Source: an uncultured Muribaculaceae bacterium (GTDB taxonomy: Bacteria; Bacteroidota; Bacteroidia; Bacteroidales; Muribaculaceae). Taken from it: 25,677 nucleotides of DNA. Under the pieces are notes generated by a model. That model ran no database searches. It was not told the origin of the DNA and saw only the letters and a program-made list of their open reading frames with translations. This document shows, in pieces, positions 1 through 6,247 of the stretch. The position numbers and the translations under genes are program-made. Location: contig CAJLTZ010000030.1 of NCBI GenBank assembly GCA_905209725.1, positions 1-25,677 of the forward strand, read 5' to 3'. The first letter of the stretch is position 1. Every line of letters starts with the position of its first letter.

Positions 1-54
1 GCATCAAAAATCGGTCGCCCCTGCATTAACATTTTTTATGGGATGGGGTCTTAA

Positions 55-957
55 TTAGAAGAGTTTGATGGAGATGTAGCGCTTGGGATTCTTCTTGATG
101 TCCACAATCAGTGAATCGATATCGGCCGAAACGCGGTTCAGACGGTCGTAGAGTTCTGATTCGCTGGTGAGCATGCCCAAGGTGCTGTTCTGGTTGTTAA
201 GCTTGCGCGAGAAGTCGGCAAGATTGGCAGAAACAGAATTGACATTGTCCATCGTGGCGTTGATGGGGAGTTCCTTGAGCGCATTGGAAAGGATAATCAG
301 ATTGTTGCTCACGCTGTCGATCTTGCTGGTGAGGCTGCGGGCGTTGCGCATCACAACCGGCACATCGCGCTTCACAGTGGTATTCAGCCCCTGCGTAAGT
401 CCAAGCACATTGGTGGTGATTCCGTCAAGGTTGTGGATGGAACGTGTGAGTGCAGGGTCAGACACAAGCGCATTAAGGTTAAAGAGCAGGGAATCCACAC
501 GCGGGAGGATAGTATTCACTGCCGGCATCACATCCTGCGAGATGCTTGCCATAAGGTCTTTCTCCTCGTGCGTAGGCACCTCCTCCCCTTTGGGAATATA
601 CTTGTGGCTCTTGCCCACCTTGATGTCGATATATGCGCCGCTGAGCAGGGTGCTCGACAGCACTGCATATGAATCCTCCGGAATCTTCAGTTTGTCGTTC
701 ACAGCGAGCAACACCTTTACCTTGCCGGGTTTGTCGTAGTCGTAACTGATTTCACGCACCTGACCCACCTTATAGCCATTGATAGTGACAGGGGCCGACA
801 CATTCAGCCCGCTCACATTGTCGTAGGAGGCATAATAGAAATTGGCGGGATTCAGGAGGTTGATACCCTTGAGATAGTCAATCATAAAGAATAGAAGCAC
901 GAGTGCCACTATCACAGAGAGACCGATTATAAATTCCTTTGATTTCAGTTTTTTCAT
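55..957 (-). CDS. mlaD: MlaD-family (MCE domain) phospholipid-transport substrate-binding protein
   Basis: This is the inner-membrane-anchored MCE subunit of an Mla-type ABC transporter, which moves phospholipids between inner and outer membrane. I chose the ATG at 957, giving 300 residues that begin MKKLKSKEFIIGLSV. An in-frame start at 1011 would add 18 residues before this typical family beginning. Residues 9-28 form one membrane helix. Residues about 37-118 form the MCE domain (NVSGLNVSAPVTINGYKVGQ, then a hydrophobic LLSGAYIDIKVG segment like the MlaD pore loop). The rest, about 140-300, looks like a long helical tail. It is the last gene seen of the udk-lptB-amidase-mlaD series, 72 bases after the amidase stop. 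Its likely partners, mlaE and mlaF, lie on the other strand at 4630-6164. The family is certain; calling it the partner of that mlaEF pair is inference. Confidence 0.88.
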   Translation of the reverse strand: MKKLKSKEFIIGLSVIVALVLLFFMIDYLKGINLLNPANFYYASYDNVSGLNVSAPVTINGYKVGQVREISYDYDKPGKVKVLLAVNDKLKIPEDSYAVLSSTLLSGAYIDIKVGKSHKYIPKGEEVPTHEEKDLMASISQDVMPAVNTILPRVDSLLFNLNALVSDPALTRSIHNLDGITTNVLGLTQGLNTTVKRDVPVVMRNARSLTSKIDSVSNNLIILSNALKELPINATMDNVNSVSANLADFSRKLNNQNSTLGMLTSESELYDRLNRVSADIDSLIVDIKKNPKRYISIKLF

Positions 958-1029
958 TCTGGGTCTAAATTTAAATTTAGTGGAATGGGCCTGCAAGCGC
1001 GTTTCAGGCAAAGCATTAAGAAACGCTGC

Positions 1030-2787
1030 TTAACGCCTGCTCACAATTATAAACGCGTCAGGCACTATAGATTTCACTTCGAGGAGTAAATTTTCAATTT
1101 CATTCCTGCTTTCGCTCTCACCGTAGGTGTATTTATATAGGTTGTTTTCGCGGAAAGACTTCACGGGTTTCAGGCCGCGGAAAGCGGGGTCGTCGCTGCG
1201 GAGCTCCTTTTCGGAAGCGCAGAGCTGTATCTTATAAACCGTCGTGGTGTGGCGCGGTGTTGAGGCAGACGCTGTGGTTTTTGCGGCAATCTCCTTGCTG
1301 CTCTGAATGCGGTAGACATTGCGGCCATCCTTTGTTTTCTTCACATTTGTGTTCTTGTTTTTCGATTGGTTGTCAGCAAGAACTATGTTAGATGATCCCT
1401 TTGAGATGGTGACCGGTTTGGAAGATTTGGTCTTATTGTCGGCCTTTCCTTTTTGTTTGTTGTCTTTTTTATTCTTTTTGCCCTTTTTGCCCTTTTTGCT
1501 GTTGGCCTTGTCGGCCTGAGGGGGAGCTGCCTGCTTCACAGCCGGGGCTGTTTCCTCAGCCTTGGCGAGGTAATCATTTTCAGAGAGGAGCTGTATATTT
1601 TCAGTCTCCACATTGCGCGACACTGACGTCTTTCTTGCGGAGTCGGAACGGCGGCGACGCGAGGCGGCGGAATATGTGCTGCGCTTTGGGGTGGCGGGGC
1701 CGCGAGCGATGCGTTTCGTTTCGCGACGGTCGGCCACGAGTGTCACGGTGCCACCCTCGCTTTGTGACGAGGCAGAGGTATTCTTCTCAGAAATCAGGGA
1801 CTCGTTGACCTCCGCTTCATCATTATTGTTACGTTTTTCTCTTGCTTTCCTGCGTTTTTTAGCCTTATTCCTCGATTCCTGAGCCGGCTTTGCCTGCTGG
1901 GCTTTGCTTGCGGCGGGAGAGGTGTTTACTTTCGTAGTGGTTGCATTCTCGCGGGCTTTTTTCTGGGCATCGACATAAGTATCGAGCGCATTATAAAGTG
2001 CCGTGGCGAGTTCCTTCTGGCCGCTCTCTGAATTGAGATATGTTGCCTGGTCGGGATTGCAGATGAAATCTAGTTCCACGAGCACCGCAGGCATCGAAGT
2101 GGCCCATAACACCCAGAAACCTGCCTGCTTCACTCCGCGGTCGGCACGTCCGGCAGTCTTCACCAGTTGCTTCTGAGCCTCGTTGGCGAATTTCAGGCTT
2201 TGGCCGAGATTCTTTTTCTGAGCCATCTCGAAAATGATGTAAGATTCATCGCGAGAGGGATCGAAGCCGCTATATTTCTGTTCATAGTTTTTCTCAAGCT
2301 CAATCACAGCGTTCTCCCTTTGTGCCACCTTGAGGTTGTTCTGGTCCTTATGCAGACCGAGGGCATATACCGAAGTACCCTTCACACTCTTGCGGTTGGG
2401 ATTCGACTTGTCCACGCTGTTGGTGTGTATGGAGATAAAAAGGTTTCCGTGATTGCGGTTGGCGATATTGGCCCGTTCCTGCAGCGAGATGAAAGTATCG
2501 TCGTCGCGGGTCATCACCACGCGCACATCCTTCATTTTTTTGCGAATCATCGATGCGAGCTGTGTAGCCACACCTAAGTTGATATCCTTCTCCTTGGCGC
2601 CATTGTCCACTGCTCCGTGGTCGTGGCCGCCATGGCCGGCATCAATCACCACTGTGAAATCATTCGATGATACTGACTTGGTGGCTGCTCTCCCCGATAG
2701 GGGAAGCATCGCAATAATCGACAAAAGAGCCGCCATTCGGCAGATCTTCGTAAGAGAGGTTCGCAAAATATTTGATGTGCAACTCAT
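1030..2787 (-). CDS. N-acetylmuramoyl-L-alanine amidase (Amidase_3) with Lys-rich linker and SPOR-like tail
   Basis: This is a periplasmic zinc amidase that cuts the bond between muramic acid and the stem peptide of peptidoglycan, as in cell separation. It has 585 residues. A signal peptide covers about 1-35 (cut near SGRA-ATK). The Amidase_3 domain runs about 44-270, with the zinc and catalytic residues in place: H52 (DAGHGG), E66, H121 (SIHTNS) and E239 (VLVELDFICN). Residues about 275-510 are a low-complexity linker rich in Lys, Arg, Ser and Ala, including a very Lys-rich part at 428-457. Residues about 515-585 (VYKIQLCAS at the start) resemble a SPOR domain, which binds denuded glycan at division sites; that assignment is weaker. 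The gene follows lptB by 33 bases on the same strand, so they are probably co-transcribed. At 585 residues it is longer than usual for the family because of the linker. Confidence 0.9.
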   Translation of the reverse strand: MSCTSNILRTSLTKICRMAALLSIIAMLPLSGRAATKSVSSNDFTVVIDAGHGGHDHGAVDNGAKEKDINLGVATQLASMIRKKMKDVRVVMTRDDDTFISLQERANIANRNHGNLFISIHTNSVDKSNPNRKSVKGTSVYALGLHKDQNNLKVAQRENAVIELEKNYEQKYSGFDPSRDESYIIFEMAQKKNLGQSLKFANEAQKQLVKTAGRADRGVKQAGFWVLWATSMPAVLVELDFICNPDQATYLNSESGQKELATALYNALDTYVDAQKKARENATTTKVNTSPAASKAQQAKPAQESRNKAKKRRKAREKRNNNDEAEVNESLISEKNTSASSQSEGGTVTLVADRRETKRIARGPATPKRSTYSAASRRRRSDSARKTSVSRNVETENIQLLSENDYLAKAEETAPAVKQAAPPQADKANSKKGKKGKKNKKDNKQKGKADNKTKSSKPVTISKGSSNIVLADNQSKNKNTNVKKTKDGRNVYRIQSSKEIAAKTTASASTPRHTTTVYKIQLCASEKELRSDDPAFRGLKPVKSFRENNLYKYTYGESESRNEIENLLLEVKSIVPDAFIIVSRR

Positions 2788-2820
2788 ATTATCTAAAACG
2801 GGTTAAGGAATCCGATGGTT

Positions 2821-3756
2821 TCAGTTATATTTCTTTCTTGTGAACACGAAATCGGATCCGAGGTATTTTTCACGCACCACGGGATTTGCTGCCAGTTCCT
2901 CGCTGGTTCCCTGGAAAAGGACTCGGCCTTCGAAGAGCATATAGGCGCGGTCGGTGATTCCGAGGATTGAGTCGGCCTTGTGGTCGGTGATAAGCACGCC
3001 GATGTTGCGCTCCTTAAGGTGATACACCACTTCCTGGATATCCTCCACGGCGATGGGGTCCACTGCGGCGAAGGGTTCGTCGAGCATGATGAATTTGGGA
3101 TTGATGGCAAGGCATCGGGCAATCTCGGTGCGTCGGCGTTCGCCGCCGGAGAGGCTTGTACCCACATTATGACGCACATGCTCCAGAGAGAACTCGCGGA
3201 TAAGTTGTTCGAGTTTTGCCTTCTGATATTCCTTGGAGGTGTCAGTCATCTCGAGGATGGCGCGGATATTGTTTTCCACAGTCAGGGTGCGGAACACGGA
3301 GGCTTCCTGCGGCAGATATCCGATTCCGGCTCGTGCCCGCTTGTATACGGGATAGCCGGTGATGTCCTGGTCGTTGAGGAACACTCTTCCCTCATTAGGG
3401 GTGATCAGGCCCACAGTCATATAGAAAGTGGTGGTCTTTCCGGCGCCGTTAGGACCAAGGAGTCCTACAATCTCACCCTGCATCACCTCGATTGAGACAT
3501 GGTTGGCCACTGTGCGCTTGCCATATTTCTTCACGAGATTGTCGGTGCGGAGCACGCCACGCTCGGGAATAACCACCTTCTGTTCCTCCTCGGCATCTCC
3601 CTCCGGGGTTTCCACCACCAGCTTGCGGTCCACCACCTCTTCCTGCATGTCGGGAATCGCGCCGTCGAGCTCACGCTCCTCTTCGGGAGTGAGGCGTTCC
3701 GGGCGTTCCTTCTTGTCCTTATTTATTTTGCTGCCGAATATGGGAAATATTTTCAT
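2821..3756 (-). CDS. lptB: LPS export ABC transporter ATPase LptB, with N-terminal acidic extension
   Basis: This is the cytoplasmic ATPase that powers LPS extraction by LptFG. All ABC motifs are present: Walker A at 101-108 (GPNGAGKT), Q-loop at Q150 (GYLPQEASVFRTLTV, a typical LptB stretch), signature LSGGE at 202-206, Walker B FIMLDEP at 222-228 followed by FAAVDP, and switch His259. The protein has 311 residues against about 241 for E. coli LptB. The excess is an N-terminal extension of about 68 residues rich in Glu, Asp and Lys. The ATG at 3756 lies only 31 bases after the udk stop. A later start (a GTG at residue 68) would leave a long gap in an otherwise tight operon, so I favour the long form. 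No lptF, lptG or lptC is in the window. Confidence 0.92.
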   Translation of the reverse strand: MKIFPIFGSKINKDKKERPERLTPEEERELDGAIPDMQEEVVDRKLVVETPEGDAEEEQKVVIPERGVLRTDNLVKKYGKRTVANHVSIEVMQGEIVGLLGPNGAGKTTTFYMTVGLITPNEGRVFLNDQDITGYPVYKRARAGIGYLPQEASVFRTLTVENNIRAILEMTDTSKEYQKAKLEQLIREFSLEHVRHNVGTSLSGGERRRTEIARCLAINPKFIMLDEPFAAVDPIAVEDIQEVVYHLKERNIGVLITDHKADSILGITDRAYMLFEGRVLFQGTSEELAANPVVREKYLGSDFVFTRKKYN

Positions 3757-3787
3757 ATGCAGGGGATGAGGTTTATGTACCTTTCAA

Positions 3788-4414
3788 TCAAGAATTTTTA
3801 CAATCGCAGGTAAGCAGGGAACGGATAAAATCGGTGAGCAGTTTTATAGCCACGAGATTATTGCCTCCCTGAGGCACGATAAGGTCGGCGTAGCGTTTGG
3901 AGGGCTCGATATAAAGCTCATGCATGGGCTTGAGGGTCTCCTCATAGCGGTCGATCACCATCTGCGGCGTTCGGCCACGCTCTATGCAGTCGCGTCGGAT
4001 CACGCGGATGAGGCGTTCGTCGGCATCAGCATCCACATATACCTTTACGTCGAGCATGTCGCGGAGAGTCTTGTCGGTGAGCACCAGAATTCCTTCCACC
4101 ACTGCCACCTCCTTGGGGTGCAGCGTCACAGTCTCCTTCTTGCGCGAGCATGTGATAAACTCATATGTGGGCATCTCCACGCTCTTCCCCTCCTTCAATT
4201 CCTTGAGGTGGCGGGTAAGAAGCCCCCATTCAATGCTGGCAGGCTCGTCATAATTCATCTTCAGACGCTCCTCGAGCGGTATATGGGCATTGTCCTTATA
4301 ATAACAGTCTTGCGGAATCACGGTAACCTCACCCTCGGGTAGGCTTTCCATGATTCTCCTTACCACCGTGGATTTGCCGGACCCGGTGCCGCCCGCTATT
4401 CCAATCACCAGCAT
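3788..4414 (-). CDS. udk: uridine kinase
   Basis: This enzyme phosphorylates uridine (and cytidine) to the monophosphate in pyrimidine salvage, in the cytoplasm. The 208 residues match the usual length. Motifs seen are the P-loop GGTGSGKST at 8-16, the substrate-pocket QDCYYK with D36, MPTYEF at 81-86, VVEGILVL at 106-112 and the lid RDCIERGRTP at 141-150. It is the first gene of the minus-strand operon and has a well-matched Bacteroidota promoter directly upstream (-7 box at 4447-4454). The next gene, lptB, starts 31 bases after its stop. Nothing looks damaged. Confidence 0.95.
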   Translation of the reverse strand: MLVIGIAGGTGSGKSTVVRRIMESLPEGEVTVIPQDCYYKDNAHIPLEERLKMNYDEPASIEWGLLTRHLKELKEGKSVEMPTYEFITCSRKKETVTLHPKEVAVVEGILVLTDKTLRDMLDVKVYVDADADERLIRVIRRDCIERGRTPQMVIDRYEETLKPMHELYIEPSKRYADLIVPQGGNNLVAIKLLTDFIRSLLTCDCKNS

Positions 4415-4446
4415 CTATCTACATATTGTTTGTGGAAAATCAGATA

Positions 4447-4478
4447 CAAAATTAGTAAAAACTGAATTTCGCACCAAA
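4447..4478 (-). promoter_or_regulatory. udk operon promoter (Bacteroidota sigma-ABfr type)
   Basis: On the minus strand TTTG (4475-4478) is followed after 20 bases by TAATTTTG (4447-4454). This matches the Bacteroidota consensus TTTG-N19/21-TAnnTTTG. The udk ATG lies 32 bases downstream. The element faces away from, and nearly abuts, the mlaE -7 box at 4488-4495. Confidence 0.7.
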
Positions 4479-4487
4479 TTTTTTTAT

Positions 4488-4495
4488 TAACTTTG
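4488..4495 (+). promoter_or_regulatory. mlaEF promoter -7 box
   Basis: TAACTTTG matches the Bacteroidota -7 consensus TAnnTTTG. The -33 part is weak: only TTTC at 4467-4470, with a 17-base spacer. If real, the transcript starts near 4502 and has a leader of about 125 bases before the mlaE ATG at 4630. That leader contains short inverted repeats (for example CCCCCTTG near 4569 against CAAAGGGG near 4604) but matches no riboswitch I know. Confidence 0.5.
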
Positions 4496-4629
4496 CATTC
4501 GTATTGCGAAATCCGCGGAAGCCGCAAGGCTCTTTTAATCTTTTAAAAGGTGCGGTTGCAACCTTAAGTCCCCCTTGTGTGTTTCGTCTATGGGTGATTA
4601 AGCAAAGGGGTAATTCTAAAAAGATAGAA

Positions 4630-5376
4630 ATGGTAGTAAGCTCGATAAGGTCGTTTGGAAAATATATCCTTTTTCTGGGACAGGTGTTTCGCATCCCGGA
4701 GAAATGGCGTGAATTTTTCAAAAGCCTTGTGAAGGAGATGTATAAGCTTGGAGTCGACTCGATTCCGCTGGTCATCGTGATCTCGCTCTTCATCGGAGCC
4801 GTGATCACCATCCAGATGACCATCAACATCGTGTCGCCGCTGATTCCCTCATATTCCACAGGTCTCGCTACTCGCGAAATCCTCATCCTTGAATTCTCTT
4901 CCACCATGATGTCGCTCATTCTGGCTGGCAAGGTGGGAAGTAACATATCCTCCGAAATCGGCACGATGCGAGTCACCGAGCAGATTGACGCCCTTGAGAT
5001 CATGGGCCTCAACTCCGCCAATTTCATCGTGCTCCCCAAGATTATCGGATTTGTATTGTTTGTCCCGGTGCTCTATATCCTTTCGATGTTCATGGGCCTG
5101 CTTGGCGGCTGGGTGATTGCCGAATTCACTTCTATGATCACTGTGGAGGATTATGTATACGGCATCCAGTCGTTTTTCAACGAGTGGTATATCTGGTACA
5201 GTATGATCAAGACCGTAGTGTTCGGGTTCATAATCACCTCGATAGCCGCCTATTACGGCTTTTATGTGAAGGGCGGCGCGCTTGAGGTGGGCAAAGCCAG
5301 CACGAATGCCGTGGTGTCAAGCTCAATCATGATTCTGCTTGCCGATGTGATACTCACCAAACTCATGCTGCAATGA
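4630..5376 (+). CDS. mlaE: MlaE-family ABC transporter permease
   Basis: This is the inner-membrane permease of the Mla/MCE phospholipid transporter. It is 248 residues from the ATG at 4630, the standard size. A TTG 126 bases upstream keeps the frame open but would add 42 residues with no family counterpart. The hallmark stretch at 98-123 (LAGKVGSNISSEIGTM, then RVTEQIDALE) is the MlaE core. Hydrophobic segments lie near 45-65, 85-100, 138-165 and 190-212, and a C-terminal one at 229-247. Residues 209-222 (YGFYVKGGALEVGK) match the family's conserved late loop. Its stop overlaps the mlaF start as ATGA, so the two are translationally coupled. The MCE subunit is on the opposite strand at 55-957. 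Confidence 0.92.
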   Translation: MVVSSIRSFGKYILFLGQVFRIPEKWREFFKSLVKEMYKLGVDSIPLVIVISLFIGAVITIQMTINIVSPLIPSYSTGLATREILILEFSSTMMSLILAGKVGSNISSEIGTMRVTEQIDALEIMGLNSANFIVLPKIIGFVLFVPVLYILSMFMGLLGGWVIAEFTSMITVEDYVYGIQSFFNEWYIWYSMIKTVVFGFIITSIAAYYGFYVKGGALEVGKASTNAVVSSSIMILLADVILTKLMLQ

Positions 5377-6164
5377 TAGAGGCGAAGAATATAGTAAAGA
5401 CTTTCGATGGCGTGGAGGTGCTTCACGGCATCACAGCCACTTTCGAAACCGGAAAGACAAATCTCATCATTGGCCAGTCGGGCTCAGGCAAGACAGTGCT
5501 CATGAAATGTCTGGTCGGATTGTTGCGTCCCACATCAGGCGATATCGTATATGACGGACGAAATTTCCGCGACCTCGACACATCGCAGCTTCGTCAGTTG
5601 CGTTCAGAAATCGGCATGCTGTTTCAGGGATCGGCGCTCTTCGACAATGAGACGGTGCTGGGAAACGTGATGTTCCCGCTGAAGATGTTCAGCCCTCTCT
5701 CCAATGCCGAGCAGCTTGAGCGTGCCCATTTCTGCATCAGGCGTGTAGGCCTTGAAAACGCCGACAGCAAGTACCCGGCTGAGATTTCTGGAGGTATGCA
5801 GAAGCGTGTGGCTATCGCCAGAGCAATCGCACTGAATCCGAAATATCTCTTCTGCGACGAACCGAACTCCGGACTCGACCCGAAGACCTCCATCATCATC
5901 GACGAGCTCCTGAGCGACATCACCCACGAATATGAAATCACCACTATAATCAATACCCATGATATGAACTCTGTGCTCGGAATCGGAGAGAATATCATAT
6001 TCATCAACAAGGGCTCTTGTGACTGGATAGGCAACGACCGCACGATATTCCGCAGCAAGAGCCAGTCGCTCAATGAATTTGTATTTGCCTCGAAACTCTT
6101 CCGTGAGGTGAAGCTCTTCCTCGAGCGCCAATATGAGTCGGAGGAGAAAGGCACTGCGAAATAA
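5373..6164 (+). CDS. mlaF: MlaF-family ABC transporter ATP-binding protein
   Basis: This is the ATPase of the Mla/MCE phospholipid transporter, acting on the cytoplasmic face with MlaE. It has 263 residues. Walker A is GQSGSGKT at 34-41, Q-loop Q85, signature ISGGMQKR at 138-145 (Met after SGG is characteristic of MlaF), Walker B YLFCDEP at 158-164 followed by NSGLDP, and switch His196 (NTHDMNS). The start overlaps the mlaE stop by four bases. No MlaB (STAS), MlaC or MlaA gene follows; the next gene is feoAB on the same strand after an 83-base gap with its own promoter. The stop codon itself is the beginning of a 20-bp palindrome. Confidence 0.93.
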   Translation: MIEAKNIVKTFDGVEVLHGITATFETGKTNLIIGQSGSGKTVLMKCLVGLLRPTSGDIVYDGRNFRDLDTSQLRQLRSEIGMLFQGSALFDNETVLGNVMFPLKMFSPLSNAEQLERAHFCIRRVGLENADSKYPAEISGGMQKRVAIARAIALNPKYLFCDEPNSGLDPKTSIIIDELLSDITHEYEITTIINTHDMNSVLGIGENIIFINKGSCDWIGNDRTIFRSKSQSLNEFVFASKLFREVKLFLERQYESEEKGTAK

Positions 6165-6182
6165 TACTCAATATTGAGTATT
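6163..6182. promoter_or_regulatory. perfect 20-bp palindrome between mlaF and feoAB
   Basis: The half-site AATACTCAAT is followed at once by its exact reverse complement, ATTGAGTATT, starting inside the mlaF stop codon. It ends 13 bases before the feoAB -33 element. It could be an operator for a dimeric (perhaps metal-responsive) regulator, or an AT-rich hairpin (8-bp stem, ATAT loop, then TTT) that weakly terminates mlaF. The perfect symmetry is seen; the role is not. Confidence 0.55.
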
Positions 6183-6195
6183 TTAAATCCCGAAA

Positions 6196-6226
6196 TTGCA
6201 GTTTGCATATTTTGGTAGTAATTTTG
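6196..6226 (+). promoter_or_regulatory. feoAB promoter
   Basis: TTG at 6196-6198, a 20-base spacer, then TAATTTTG at 6219-6226 match the Bacteroidota promoter consensus. The feoAB ATG is at 6248, so the leader is only about 15 bases. Confidence 0.65.
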
Positions 6227-6247
6227 TGGTGAAATCAAGATTACACG

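Noticed and set aside
1..32. Possible first codons of another gene downstream of mlaD (ATG at 30-32 or 24-26, minus strand)
   Set aside because: At most ten codons are in the window; too little to support a gene.
4504..4629. Upstream in-frame extension of mlaE from a TTG
   Set aside because: It adds 42 residues unlike any MlaE, lies in the predicted leader, and the ATG at 4630 gives the normal length.
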